DNA of 64,000 bases from Chaetoceros tenuissimus (taxonomy: Eukaryota > Bacillariophyta > Thalassiosirophyceae > Chaetocerotales > Chaetocerotaceae): the NCBI GenBank assembly GCA_021927905.1, contig BLLK01000040.1, forward strand, positions 496,001-560,000, given 5' to 3'. A model generated the notes under the pieces. The model was given only the letters and a program-made list of their open reading frames with translations, made no database searches and was not told the DNA's origin. Below are positions 32,155 through 46,162 of this stretch, one piece after another. The number at the start of each line of letters is the position of its first letter. The first letter of the stretch is position 1. The translations under genes were made by a program, and so were the position numbers.

Positions 32155-35135
32155 ATGGCAATTCCAGCAAACCAAGCAGCACTCAACATGAATGCAGATC
32201 TCCTTGACCTTCTCACTCAGTCCCTAAACTTCACCCCTGCTCTTTGTAACTGTCTTTCTTTTGACGGATACGACAACACCATTGACTTTGTTGACTGGAC
32301 TTATGCTGAGATCTGCAAGTACTGTGAAGACAAAAGTACCAAGACAGCAACTAGAGGTGGTTGTAATTGGCCTAAGAGAAAGAAGAAGGATCTTCAGGGT
32401 TTTGCCTTTTATATCACTCAGCGTTCATTGGAAGGAGTTCAAGTGAATGTTGCTGAGCTTGATGCAAATGGAGATCAAGTGTTGACGCTGGCTATTGCGA
32501 GAGAGTTCTATGAAGCAGCAAAGATCGTAGAGAGGTGTGAATGACAAAGGAGATAGAAAGAGGAAGGAGAAAAGGAAGAGGAGAAAGGAAAAGAAAGCAA
32601 AACTCAACAGCACCAACAAGACAACTCATTCTTTTTGGAAAACCAGTATTATGATAGGCGCTATAAAAGATTGGCTTCATGATTTAAATTCAACCATGAT
32701 ACTTCAGGGTTGCAGAGGATAAGGGTGATGAGGTAGAAAAGAAGAAGCCGGATGTTCTAAAATCCGAAGATTGGGTTGAATGGGAGAAGTCCATTATCCA
32801 CTACCTAAATGGCATGAAGAATAGAAAGGGAGTACCTTTATCTTATGTCATTGGTGGAAATCAGCCCCAAAATTTACAGCTCACTAGCAATGAACAGATG
32901 ATTTATGCTGCTACTTTGAATGGTCCTCAGTTCAACAATGATAGTAAGGAGGTTTACAACCTCATAAAGGATTGGTTCAAAACACTGCTGGAGATTCTTG
33001 GTTACCTCCAAGATGTAGTTGCGGTAGAAGAGCCATGCAATCCTTACGCAATCATTACGATGGACCTGATCAGGCTAAAGCTAGGATCGACGTTGCACAA
33101 GCTTCCATTGAAAAACTATTCTTTATAGAATTGAGAATATGTTTTCTTTTGAGTCTTACTCCACTCAAATGAAGAAGAACTATGATGTACTTGAGAAGTA
33201 CAATCAGCCCAGTACGAGGCTAATAAAATCAACAAGTTCTTGAAAGGGATCAGGAATGAGAACAATAAAACCGTAAATGTAGTGAGCATCACCTGTACTA
33301 TGGCTAACCTCAATACCTTCCAGTTGGTTCAAGAGTTCATAAGTAATCAATTGAAGTCAATCTTTCCGCCTCAAGAGATACACGCTGCTAAGAAGGGTAG
33401 AAGAGTAGCTGTGACGAAAAGGCAAAAGAAGCAGGCTAAGCAGGCTAGAAAGCATAAGGCTGCTTGTATTGCTAAGCTTTCCATTAATGATAGAACAGAG
33501 AATGGTGTTCAGCTTCAAGGTTATGCTCATTACTATTCCAATAAGGACTTTCATGCCCTTACTCAAGATACCAGAGATGCGATCTTGAAAGCTCGTAGAG
33601 ATAACAATTGGGTCCCTGGTAATAGAAATGATAGAGATAGAAATGTTGATGCAACGGCTACCGGAAATAGAAATGATGATGATGTATCCTCTGTTGGCCA
33701 CTCTCTTGCTGGACGTACTATCACCATGGATGCTTCTGTCCTTAGAGGAGTAATGGCTACATCTTCATCCACAGGTGATGAGCAGCAACAGACTAATCCA
33801 CCTTCAAATGGCTCTCATGCACGTTCCACTGAATCGGCTGGTGACCTATGATGCCAATGGGAATATCTCTGAGGTGAATGAGTCATGACTATCTCAGGCC
33901 ATCCAAACTGCTAAACTGCTAAAAGGATTGGTTTGGGATGGACTGAAAGAGCTGCAACTGGGCATTTCAAGCCTAGCTTGGATGCTTATGACTATGGATT
34001 CAGAGATAAGGCAGTGGAATGGGTTCACTTTGCATGGAATAATAGGAAAATCATCAGGTATAGGGATGTCTGTAGGATCAAAACGAGTAATAGAAGGACT
34101 TGTTCCATTGAAGTTTCTCCTCTTGCAGCTGCATCATGTTATGAGACATCTCTTCTGACTGAAATGGACAATCATGCTGATACCCATTGTTTTGGCAAGA
34201 ACTTTATTATCTTGGAATATACTTGTCAACAATGTTCTGTGGCTGAATACGATAAGACGCAGAACATCGACATAGTTACTGGTGCAACAGCTGTGGATCT
34301 TGAGGATGTGGTTTGGTGATCAAATGGAAAAGTCACTTATTAACCCAAATCAATGCAGACACTACAGTGTTTCACTTTGTGATGACCCAACTGATCCCCA
34401 CCGTCCTCTTGCCATTAGAAAGGAAAGATTCTCCATACCTATGCATATGTTCAACTCTAGCTGTGGTTTTGAATCCAGACATCCAACTATGGAGGAGCTA
34501 GAGTGTTACACTGTCTGACACACACTCTTGGAACCTAGAAACTGTTTTGTTCCAAATCTCTTCTCTAAAGGAGGAGCAGCGTACTAAGCATGACTGGAGC
34601 TGGGAGCATTCCAAGCTTGATCTTCCTCTACACCATCTTGTCTCTTTGGTTGAAAGACCAAATGGTGTTCAAGTGCCTGTTTTTCGTGACGATACTTTCA
34701 TTTCCGAGTTTGATCGTGGCCTTTGTCATGCATCTTCTGGTTTAGCTCAGGATTTGGCTGTTGACTCTTTGGTTAATTCTGCCAAGGTTCAGCTCAAGGA
34801 TTCTGCTAGAATTGCTCTTGCTTCTACGGAGAAGCAGCATCATGAGGTTACTAAGGAGTTGCTAGCTAAGAAATGGGGTATTTCTGTATCTAGAGCTGAA
34901 GCAACCTTGAAGGCTTCAATCAGTTATCAGTGCGATCTGCTATCATGCCTCTAAGTTGTAGGTATAGGACTGATCTGCTATCTCAGAGACTGTGTCGGAT
35001 TTCCACCCGTGTCTACACTGATACATTGCTAATGAAAAGCAAGTAATCTAGAAGCAATACTTGTGCTCAGGTGTTTACAGATGGAGCTTTAGCATATGTT
35101 CACCCAATGCAGAGTAAGGCTGATGCTCATGAGGT
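32155..35135 (+). mobile_element. Ty1/copia (CoDi-like) retroelement fossil, 5' half
   Basis: Parts in order: gag (about 32155-33850), with a long basic stretch RQKKQAKQARKHKA; a protease-like block (MDNHADTHCFGKNF, about 34160); and the spacer and integrase start (HLVSLVERPNGVQVPVF, LCHASSGLAQDLAVDSL, ELLAKKWGISVSRAEATLKA, and a metal-region phrase near 35090). It ends abruptly at the LTR of the next element, with the reverse transcriptase missing. Broken in many places (six or more). The remainder may be the pol piece at 44730. Moderately old. Confidence 0.75.
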
Positions 35136-35241
35136 GAAAAGATAGAGTTGTTTCGTATCAAAATAGTAATTATGTTATGTAAAGTATGTAAAGTTCTGAC
35201 CAAAAACATAGAAGAATTCGGGTGAAGAATTCGGGTTCTCA
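35136..35241 (-). repeat. 3' LTR remnant of Ty1/copia element
   Basis: Matches 41681-41800 over about 105 bp. Just inside it lies a purine-rich GAGGAGAGTGAGAAAA (minus strand, about 35283-35268), a plausible polypurine tract. Confidence 0.7.
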
Positions 35242-38200
35242 TAATCTACCAACCTAACAGTGGGATTTTCTCACTCTCCTCGAATGTTTAAATTTCAATT
35301 TCAATAATTCACATCACAATGTTAGTTCCTGATATACATGATTAAGGATCGTAGATTCTTCCTAATATGAGCAGGCAATGATTTCGTTAGAATGTCAGAT
35401 AAATTGTCAGCAGTGTCAACCTTGTGTATAACTTGGATACCAGCAGCAACACATTCTCCTACTCGATGAAAACAAATAGAATTATGTTTCTTCTTCAAAG
35501 TTGAATGAGCAATTGAAGAATTCTTGTAAACAGCCTCATTATCACAAAAGACATGAGTCGGACCCTCAATTGGAACTCCCATCATACGAAGCTTATATCT
35601 CATAGAAATAATCAATTCAGATGCAACGCGGAGTGCGACAAATTCGAATCCAAAGGTAGATGATTCAACAGTCGCTTGCCTCTTAGAATACCAAATAATT
35701 GGAGCAGAATTCAGATATAATAGAATACCAGTCTGGGATCTCCTAGTTACCTTATCACCAGCATGATCACTATCCACGAACACATACATGGACAATGGTT
35801 TCCCTCTTGGAACAGGTGCGTTAGGAGGTAAATCTTCAACAGCGTCAGGATATGCCTTCTTCATATACGTTGTCTGTTCATTGATCTCCTCGTAATTGAA
35901 ACTTAGACTTGGCAAATTCGGTCTAAAGGCTAATTTGTTGTCCTTATGAATGTCAAGAAACTTGAATACATGAATGGCTTGTAAGAGATGTCCAGTCCTT
36001 GGTGAAACTAAATATCTAGACAAAACTGATACCTCATATCCAATATCAATCCTACCAAGTTCTACTGCCCATGGCAATATCCCGATTAGGTTCTGAAATA
36101 GAGTAACTTGGCCATCAGTACATTCTTCAGAAGTATCGAGTTCAGGTCGATAAGATGCAGTAGTAAATGGTTGCTTTGGACTGTAATTCGGATCAGAAAG
36201 TTTCTTGTTGTATTCCAAACCGCTCTCCTTGAGCTTAGCCTTAAGGTTCTTAATGGCCTTGTCAAGATAGGAATTAGAACTCATAGTCCAAAATGGCTTG
36301 GCACCATCATCCTCAACTTTTCTGATGTCAGCTCCTAGGTATCTGTCAGGAGGACCAATGCTCTCCTTCTTGACAGTGAAGTCACCTTGGATCTGTTCCA
36401 TAAATCGCTTCGGATTCTTATTAATAATCAACAGGTCATCAACATATACGAGAATGTATGAGTAATACTCATTTCCATCGGAATCGATGCATGCTTTGTA
36501 CCATAGATCAGGATCAGCGAGACAGGACTTGAAGCGAAGCTTGTTACCAAGTGTTGCAGCAAGATGATTATGAAATTGTAAAGCACTAGATTTGAGACCA
36601 TATAGAGCACGGACTACAACGACTACACGGTCCTTATCAGCACCCCATTCATCTCCTGCATAGAAGAATATTTTCTCTTCGGTAGGAGCAGAAAGAAAAG
36701 CATTCTGGATGTCACCAGCTAATATATCAAGATCATTAAGAGCAGCCACAAGGAATCCGATTCGAACTGTATCTCTTGAGACAACACTAGAATAGGTCAT
36801 ATTTGCGGGAACGTTAGTCAAGTGTCCTCCAGCAACATATCTTGCTTTTCGAGTCATATCCAGCTTGACATCGAATACCAAATGGCACAGTATCTCATTG
36901 TACCCAGGCGGCGGTCTATCTCCTCGAGCCAATAACTTGAAAGCACATTTAGCATTGACCATTTCTTTATTGATGGCGTCCTGCCAAAGCGTATTATTAT
37001 TTGCTTCATCAATCTTGACAGCTTCCTCCCATGAGCCAGGAACCTGTATCCCAAACTTAGTCTTGCCTTTTCTAATAACATTTGATTTCAATCTTGAGAT
37101 CAGTCAGGCTTGTTGTCTCAAGGCATGATTGGTCCACCACTTAAAGGCAGGCTCATCTTGTACTTTCAATGCTACAGCCAATTCAGCTAGACCTAGTGGA
37201 TCGCCTTCCTTTGCGTCTTTAAGTGAAATCCAGCTTGTAGACTTGTCTCTCCATTTGACTTGGACTTCCCATCCTTTGGTTGTTACAACGTTCCTCTCAA
37301 CTCCAGCACTGTTAAAGTACGTGCCTTGTTCTTTGGGTACAGCTACAGAATTGTCCTTGCGAATGTCTAGAAATTCCTCAATGATACCACTGTCCCAGCC
37401 GTCCTCATCAGCTTGCTCAAATAGGTTCTCTGCAATCATATTGACTGCATATTCCTCAATCCTGCCATCTGGAAATTCTAGTTCATAGACTCTGGTATCA
37501 AGAATAGGATTTTCATTTGCCTCTCCTACAGGGTTACCTGCAGCATCATGCTTACGACCTTTCACTTTGGTAAGTACAGCAGTACCATCCTTGTCAGGCA
37601 TGATGACCTCAGAATTAATGTAATTGTCAAGTGCCTCGAGATATCTATCATTGACATCTTCAAGCTTAGCTTCATGCAGTTTTTCGCCATATGGTAATTG
37701 ACTCTCATCGTCCTCGACAGGGTCGTCAAAAGCATCATAGTAAACACGCTGAGGGTAGATATTGTTATAAATTGGTACCTTTGTATTTCCAATTTTCTCA
37801 TGTATACAATCCATGAAGATCTTGGTACGGCACTTTAATTCATCAGACTCTAGCTCATGATCCGGTATAGGAATGACAGATGATCGAGCTATAAAATTTC
37901 CGTTGCTTAGAAGTATCCAGTGACAGAAAGACTGTCCTACCTCATGAGCAGGACCCAACCAACGGCAGATCTTCTTACTTTTGGAGTCCTCATCAAAGTA
38001 GTAACACCACTGAAACCAACCAAATGATACATATTCTGAGATATCCGGAGTGTAGTGCATAATCATTTCGTACGGCGTTCTCCCCTGGAGATCGAACCGT
38101 GCGGTTGCCAGAAGTGATAAGAGGTCAGCAGTATACTCATAACAAAAGCAACAAAGGCGAATAGGTGTATCAGTACTCATCATAATCTTTCTAGCATATT

Positions 38201-41200
38201 TCTTGACCTCTCCAATAGTCGGCTCAGCCCTATTCTGCCATGGCGAGTGTGGCTCAGTGAAGGTCTGGTAAACTCCGAATTTCCTCATCAATCTCTTGAA
38301 GAGTCCATCCTTGAAGTTACCATGGTTATCAGAGTGCAAACTATACGGCAGACCTACAACATGCAAGAAGTACCTAAGAGTCCTACCAGTAGTTTCAGAA
38401 GTCTCATTTTCACATGGAAGAAACTTATAGAAACCAAGTCCATTAGTATAGATGACTCCTCCTTTGTATCCACGAATCGAAGTAGCATTGACCTTGAGAT
38501 AGTCACAATAAAACTTGCCGAAGATTCTAGACAATTGTTTATATCGGAGCTGGGCCTTGTCAGTCTTGAAACGCCGAGAGAGAGCACCAGTAGTTCTAAT
38601 GAATTCAAAGTTCTCTGGGCAGTCTTCAAGCCGATCTTGAGCAACCGTGCCAACTCCTCAGGACTAATACTTTCTTTGCTCTTATACGAATTCATCGCTT
38701 GTAATGACTTAAAGGTATCCTCATGTGGATGGAGTACAGGAGTTGATTGCACAGCAGATAGCAGATGCAGTGACATGAGAGAAGATCCAACTGGATCATC
38801 TTGCACTGAATCAATGATACTGGATGAAGTAGAGAATACAGATCTTGGCTGAGAGAAGTTACCACCAGGAATACTAGGATCCCAAGGGAACTTAGCTGAC
38901 ATGACAAGTCTTGGACAGATATGAATTTCATCAGCAGTAGGACGACGAATAGGAATGAACGGCAGTGCCCCATCATATTCTACAGGAATTACGGTACCAC
39001 AGGGAAAACTTATGGTTTGTGCATGCGGATCAGAGTAATATCGCTTAGGTCTCGTATCAACCCTTACATCAGACTCTTCCGCCTGTATCGGATTCATCAA
39101 AGAGTCATCCATCCTATCACCAAGGTATATTGAGTTATTGCATTCAATGATGTATGTCTTGCTATCATCAGTATCATAAGCGTAGAGCACATTTGCAATG
39201 GGTAAATCTGGGATGGTTCCAAGTGAAGCGCTGAATCCACCAGCAGTAACAAACTTGTCAACAACAAACTCTTCGACAAAGGCATGTTTTCCAGCACAAT
39301 TTGTATCTGCCCATGAGTCGATACCAAGTCTCGTACCACGCTGATGTTCATTTGCAGTCAAAGTAGGATGTACAAAGGATTCAATATCAAAGGATGATCT
39401 AGTTGCAGAGATGGTAGTTGTAATGAATGCTCTAATTGCATGAGTTGGAGTACAAGTGGAACGAAGCAATAGTTCCCGAAACAGTCTACAGGACAAGAGA
39501 AATAGGCCAGTCATCAGTAACAACTGGCATATCATTCAGGAGATTCTATTACCGTTCGCATCATACACATGTCCATTGTATGCCCGACCATTGACAGTAG
39601 AAATAATACTAGAAGCATCACCATTTCCTCCCCTTGATGCAGACAAGCCAAAAGCTTGACCTGCATTATTGGTAGTGATGGTTCCAGGAATAGGAGGAGC
39701 AGCTGGCGGAGGCGGTGGTGGTGGTGGAAGTGGTGTACCAGCACCAGGGGTCTGTACCTGCTGGAACTGTCTAATATTCATTTGAGACTGAATCGCAGCA
39801 ACAATGCTCGGAGAAGGGATGGCATAACCGTCACCATTTACAGTAAAGCCATCAGGTGGTGTACAGCCATCTTTCCACCCATTATCGATTTTCGCTTGTT
39901 GTACGGCTGCCTTCTGCATCTTGGACATTTTGGAAAACATCTCTTGAGGGTAGTTCCTAGCCTCTGCAGTAAAATTAGGAAGACCTGGGGAATTGTGGTA
40001 AGGATTGTTATTGTGGTAAGAGCCTCTACCTCTACCACGTCCACGACCACCTCCTCTTCCAAATCGTCCACCACGTCCTCTGCCTCTACCTCCTGTATCA
40101 ACATTATTGATTCGTCTATTGTCGGTATGTGATCCATTTTCTATCAAAGTACGGTATTGTTGAAGTTTAGACAAGAACAAATTGTAATAGGTATCGTCTA
40201 TTGTCGGTATGTGATCCATTTTCTATCAAAGTACGGTATTGTTGAAGTTTAGACAAGAACAAATTGTAATAGGTATCGAAATCTTTTGGTCCTTGGATGG
40301 CATCCCATGCCTGCTTTGCATCCACATGGTATCTGACCGCAGTAGCATTCTTCAATCCCTGACAGAAGGCCTGGATCTTCTGGTGATCATTCAAAGCATA
40401 CTGGGCACCACCATTTGCTAAGTCATTAAAACACTGTGTCATACGATTATAATAATCTTCCATTTTGAAGCGCATCTTATCTCCAGAGTAATTCAGTTTA
40501 GTCAAGTTTGTTGCAGCTTGAGCTGCTTTGTTTTGAAGGTATGTAGCATTTGCAAAGTGGTTAACAAAAGCAAAGTGCAAATTAAAGCCTTGATGACGAG
40601 GTTGAAACTGTTTCACAAGATTTGCTCCATGTCCTGTTGTACCAATGTATTGGAGGTACAAGCCAAAGAGAGTCTTGGAGTCTTCTTGGAATTTCGGACC
40701 TCTTCTGGCCAAACATGCTCTCATCTTCAATTTTCGAGTTGGATGAATGTCATTGAAATTTCCATCAGCTTGACGAATAATGTAATCGATAGATACGCCA
40801 TGTACACCTTTTGTACGTGAGATGACCGTTAGGAATTTAGCCATAAAATCATCATAATTGTCTGTAGTAAACTTTGGCACATCAATATCTGGTAGAGTTA
40901 CAGCATCATCATTATCTTTATCTTGTAGTGCCTGGTCACGATAATTCTGCATGAGAGCTAACTGGGCTTGATCCAAGGCAGCAAGACCTGCAGCATCGTA
41001 GAGAGCATTACAGTTTGCTCTATCTTTAAGAATGAAAGATAATGCCTTAAGATTCGCAGCCAAAGCAGGCCAATACACAATACGCTGAGCAGCAGCGCGA
41101 CCAGAGTTGGAAGAATGGACTTGTGCAATGAATCTATCAATGTCTTCTTCTGAGATTGTCATCAATCGTCTAAATGTTGGAATATAAGCAACAAGTTCAG

Positions 41201-41680
41201 TGCGAGCTCTTACAACGGCTACGCCTAGAACATTTTGCACAAATGCAGTGAAAGTTGGAATATCGTCCATTCTATTTATTTGGTAAATTTGGAAAATTTT
41301 ATTAGCAAAATATTTTGATTTCATTCCATAGGAATGCTCACACGGTTACTTGCTCCATAGGCTTCTGCTGAGCTCCCAACCATAACTCCAGTTGATCAGA
41401 CTGAGTTCTAAAATATTGGTTGGGCTCTCTATAAACATAAGGTTTAAATAGAGAGGTTCTTTCCATCCGTGAGCCGAGGTGTACTGTGTTGTATAACACA
41501 AGTACTTTCCATTATCCGTTTCATATTCGGACCTCGTTTTATATGTCATCAGTTTGTGCACCTTCATTGCAGAGGCCGAAGCACATGCGAGGTATAATCA
41601 CACCAAACTGTCACTAGTCAAACAAATATTCACTTACTTAAATTTCTTTCTTGGTTAGAGCTATTGGGTATTGATAAACT

Positions 41681-41800
41681 GAAAAGATAGAGTTGTTTCG
41701 TATCAAAATAGTAATTATGTTATGTAAAGTATGTAAAGTTCTGACCAAAAACATAGAAGAATTCTCCAAAATAATTCGGGTGAAGAATTCGGGTTCTGTA
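41681..41800 (-). repeat. 5' LTR remnant of Ty1/copia element
   Basis: Partner of 35136-35241. The region inward to about 41340 matches the leader of the copy at 62423, so the full LTR and leader extend inside this element. Confidence 0.7.
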
Positions 41801-42139
41801 CCGTGTTCAGTGATGCATATTTTCCCTCGACTTCTTCCTGATTCAATTCACAATTTCTCCCTTCAGCTTTTACCATGTCGGTGCAAATATATGAGCGACC
41901 TATAAGTGCAAGGTTGCATTTCCTTCTCCTTCATATTCACTTCAGGAAATAGTCTACTTTTCTGCCTTCACCACCTTCATTTCGACAGACCGCCGTTTTG
42001 GTGCAGTAATTACGAAAAATTTTCACATACTCCTTATGTTGCAAAGATGTTATTTCGGTAAAGTATTATTTACTACATCCATTTCACCTTCAATTTTGAT
42101 TCTTTAAATCATCTCACAGCTAAGAATATTTTTTCCTAA
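41801..42139. other. Spacer, nothing recognised
   Basis: AT-rich flank of the Ty1/copia element. Confidence 0.4.
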
Positions 42140-44470
42140 CACTCTCTCAACATCGGAGTTTCAGATAGCAGAATCTCTCACCCTTACCCTTCCACGGCAT
42201 TACTTTGGTCATTTTAGCAACACTCAGCAACACTCCGTTCAACACACCTGCTACTATCTATTCCTACAAACAACATCCTATCAAGTTTCCATAGATGCCT
42301 ATTTCGACAACATGTACAAGTATTTCCTTTCTTCTCCGCATCATCACGTCAATATCACTTTCGAAACCAATCCACTCCTTCATCCTAATCTCGCTACGAC
42401 ATAATTCTATACATTACTACATCCATGACTCTTGCTACCTCTTATCCTACTCAGTTTACCTTCAATTCATCGCCATCCTTTATTTTAATAGCAACAATTT
42501 CAAAGCTACCTTTACCAACGATGCAATAAATGCTATCTACCAACCCCTCTCACAAGCCATCTTCTCCTTATATCTTCTTCAGATTATCATTGTATTATCA
42601 ACTCCGCGCAGATGCTACCCTTTCCCAAAACGATACAAGTCTCTTCCTCGTCCTTTCCATCATCACGTCATACCACAGCTGACTTATGCTCCTCTACCTC
42701 GCCACAAAATTACCTAGCATTTATCCTCAGTTTCGATGCCATCATCACTTCGAATCTATATTTCATGCTACACGATACTGCTTTGACCTAGAAATTACGA
42801 TACAGCCGAGAACACTGGTAACTATAATTCTATCCCAATTTTGTTCAATCTAATCCAAAATCAAAAAACTTCAGTTTCATGGTATCTGCCCTCTAAAAGC
42901 CATGGGTTCGTCCTTTGCGACGGACCTCACAGTTTTCATGGTATCTGCGTACTAAAAGCCATGGGTCTCATTGTTACGATGGACCTCAAATAATCCAAAA
43001 ATCCAACAATCCAACAATCCAAAAATCCAAAAATCCAATAATCCAATAATTTAATAATCCAAAACTTCAGTTTCATGGTATCTGCTCTCTAAAAGCCATG
43101 GGTTCATTATTTACTTTGTCAACTAATCCGAAAATTCATTTGCACAAAACTGACATGCATTTTATACAGTTTAACTTATCTCACACTTTTACATTTTCCT
43201 TTTGATGACTTGAAACCTTGATATCCTAGCATGCCTTTTGGACAAATTATCAGTCTTCTTCTCTGATCTGACCGCTATCACTCCTTTGTTTCAACAAGCC
43301 TTCATTTTCACCATTCCTCTTGCTTGGTTTCCTCGTGAACACATTAGGTCACTTCATTTTCATTTTGGCGACACTCTCAGCAACCTCTACTGTCTAATGC
43401 CACAAACAACATCATATCAAGTCTTTATCAATACCTACTCCGTCAAAATGTACAAGTATCCCTTCCTTTCTCTGCATCTTTTCTCATCTTTTCTCCCTTT
43501 GAACCTTTGCCATGATTTTGACGACTACTCTCTTTAGCTTACAACACAACAATACAGCTGAGAACATCTCATCATAACACCCTATCCTCACTTTCACTGT
43601 CATCATTACTTCTAACCTACATTGCATGCTACATGATACTGCTTCTTACTTCCACCTCCTGTGCATACAAGATTAGCATTTCATACCTTTTATTGATGAC
43701 AAGCTGCCTTTTATATTCCACAAAGCATTACTAGGATTACTCGATGCACATACCATCCTTCCTCACGACAATATACCTCCATTTTGAGTAACTTTGGATT
43801 AACATTTCTCATCCTACTCACAATTTGTTAACTTACAGACTGAAATACCATCATTCAATCACAATCATTGTCTCGAACCTACATTGTGTGTTCCATGACT
43901 GCGTTACCACCCTTTGACCTCACCTTTACCTTTGCTGCCACTCTTACACTTGCAGCATACCAGATTCGACGTTACACTCCTTACCTATCAATTCTTTCCT
44001 TGTGCGATGAGTGCGACGACTCCCTCTATCCAACCCACAAAGTCACAATGCAGCTTCAAAAACCGGTAACTATGACATCTTTTCTATTTCACTCTCTCAA
44101 TCTAATCCAAAATCCAAATCCAAAATCCAAAATCCAAATCCAAAATCCAAAATCCAAAATCCAAAATCCAAAATCCAAACCTCAGTTTGATGGTATCTGC
44201 GATCTAAAAAAACCATGGGTCCATCGGACCTCATAGTTCTCATGGTATCTGTGTCTAAAAGCCATGGGTTTATTGTTTACCGGTATGATGAACCTCAACA
44301 AATCCAACAAATCCGGCAACCCAAAAAAAAATCCAAAACTTCAGTTTCATGGTATCTGCTTTCTAAAAGCCATGGCTTTATCATTTATTTCGTCAACTAA
44401 TCCAGAAACTCACTTTGCGCAAAACTGACATGCACTTTTACAAAGTTTAATCTTTCTCACACTTATACTT
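42140..44470. repeat. Complex tandem/satellite region, two ~1.1 kb units
   Basis: Two diverged units, about 42140-43210 and 43230-44470, share ACAAACAACATC, ATCAAGT, GTACAAGTAT, TGCATGCTACATGATACTGC-like and GCACAAAACTGACATGCA phrases in the same order. Each unit ends with three copies of a ~35 bp motif (TTCATGGTATCTGC, about five bases, CTAAAAGCCATGGG) separated by runs of AATCCAAA. Motif copies start near 42876, 42935, 43072, 44187, 44238 and 44346. There is no coding potential. CATGG and CCATG at its two ends could pair. Confidence 0.75.
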
Positions 44471-44729
44471 CACTCATAGATGACTCCAAATTATGATGCC
44501 ATCTCTCTTCGCTACTCTACGCCTTCAAATCCACCTTAGTTGCGCTCATTTTACCCATACTGTACCCAAGTGCTTATCTTACTTTTAGCACCAAGTTTCA
44601 GCCAAATTCCCACTTCCACACAACAACTATTAGCATCCATTGATACAAACTCATATCATGAGTCCTTCTACCGCCCACTTTAGTCTGCATGCATCCTCAT
44701 CACATTAATTATGATATATTTTTCGTGCA

Positions 44730-45560
44730 AAGGTTTGGGATTTTGGGCAAGTATGGGAAGCTGAAATCTATACTAGGACTGAAAAGCCTGGTGGTAGGAC
44801 TGGGATTGAGGCCATGACTGGAGAGACCCCAGATATAAGTGAATGGCTTGACTTTGAATTCTATGATCTATGTTGGTACTGGGATTCACTAGAGAGTAAA
44901 AGGAAAATCGGCCGTTGGCTCGGAGTCTCTCATAGAGTAGGTTCAGCGATGTGCTATTGGATATTGAGCAATACTGGCAATGTCCTAGCAAGAACTACCG
45001 TTCAGCATGTGCTACAAAGTGAATGTGATCAGGAAAATATTCAAGAGCAGATCCGTGCGTATCATGAGGCTGTATCTAATGCATTTGGAGCTGACAACTT
45101 CGTCTCTGACCTTGATGGATTTGACAGGATGATCAATGAGGATGTGCCGCTCGTTAAGGAGACTGAGACTGGTTATTCTGTTCACGATGACATTGCAGTT
45201 CCTGAAATTGATGATATTGTTGACCATGATGATGCTGATAAACAGCAGGATACATACAACATGTGCATTGGTGCTGAGGTTCTGTTTCCAAATGCCGTTG
45301 GTGATGAACAAATGGGGAAAGTGGTGAAAAGGCTTCGTATGAATGATGGTGAATCAACAAATACTGGTAGCTATAACCCTTTGCACAATACTGCACTTTA
45401 TCAAGTTGAATTTCCTTCTGGATTAACTGAAAATATACAAGCTAACATTATTGCCAAGAATATGTTCGCACAGGTCAACAGCGAGGGCCGCCATCAGCAG
45501 GTTTTCAAAGAGATCTCCGATCACTCTTGGGATCACACGGCTGTACCTACACTACTGTGA
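44730..45560 (+). mobile_element. Ty1/copia pol fragment (integrase C-terminal part)
   Basis: Reads TGETPDISEWLDFEFYDLCW, KIGRWLGVSHRVGSAMCYWI and LYQVEFPSGLTENIQANIIA, typical of the region between integrase and reverse transcriptase in diatom Ty1/copia elements. It is a different lineage from the 35-42 kb element and could be the continuation of the fossil that breaks off at 35135. Fragment only. Confidence 0.7.
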
Positions 45561-46108
45561 AGAGTGCCAGAATGTTGACGGAAATACCTGTACCAGTACT
45601 TTCTGTTATCCACCCAAATGAATGGACAGTATTGTGCAATGGTAGATTGCTGACTTTCTGTTCCCATTACGTACGCAAAAACATAGTTTCCGGTGCTTCA
45701 TCCTGGTCCACAAAGGCAAATTCCAAAACATTTGGCAAACATTCTGTTGAAGCTTTGATATGGAATAATGTGACAAAATCATTCCTTGACATTACTCTCT
45801 CATCAACAGAGATCAGAAGAAGAGAAGCCAAACACTGAACACATGTACAAAAATACACCACAACATGAATTACAAAAAGCACAATCCAAAACACAATACT
45901 CGTAGATAGTAATGTAGTAATAATGCATTTTTATTTTATTTTCGTTTCTTTTCTTTTGTTTGTTTATGTATCACAGCAAAAGCAAAGGGATAAAGAAGGA
46001 CTAGGCACATTCCTCGCTCGTGTTGACAGCGTCCCTTCTGCTGGCTGCTTGATGGATGGCTGGATTGATCATCATATGTATTGTTGTTTCTTGTGTGTTT
46101 TCTGATAT
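45561..46108. other. Spacer, nothing firm
   Basis: A 250 bp open stretch (45590-45838, ALIWNNVTKSFLDITLSSTE) may be more element debris. No recognised gene. Confidence 0.35.
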
Positions 46109-46131
46109 GTATATATATATATATATATATA
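46109..46131. repeat. AT dinucleotide microsatellite
   Basis: About eleven TA units just downstream of the minus-strand gene end. Confidence 0.95.
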
Positions 46132-46162
46132 CTTATGCAAAGCAAGACATCATAGAGCTCAT

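Larger units (their letters stand above)
35136..41800 (-). mobile_element. Ty1/copia retroelement inserted next to or into the previous fossil
   Basis: Direct ~105-120 bp repeats at 35136-35241 and 41681-41800 share GAAAAGATAGAGTTGTTTCG and TATGTTATGTAAAGTATG; they are remains of the two LTRs. In minus orientation: gag (about 41270-40170, then a Gly/Arg-rich tail and a Pro run to about 39540), protease (DSWADTNCAGKH, about 39300), integrase (about 38500-37900, SDNHGNFKD, HSPWQNRAE), a chromodomain-like tail, reverse transcriptase (YVDDLLI, about 36430) and RNase H (FVDSDHAGD, about 35780). Long frames remain, with about three breaks, so it is fairly young but not whole. Same family as the copy at 62423. 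Confidence 0.88.
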
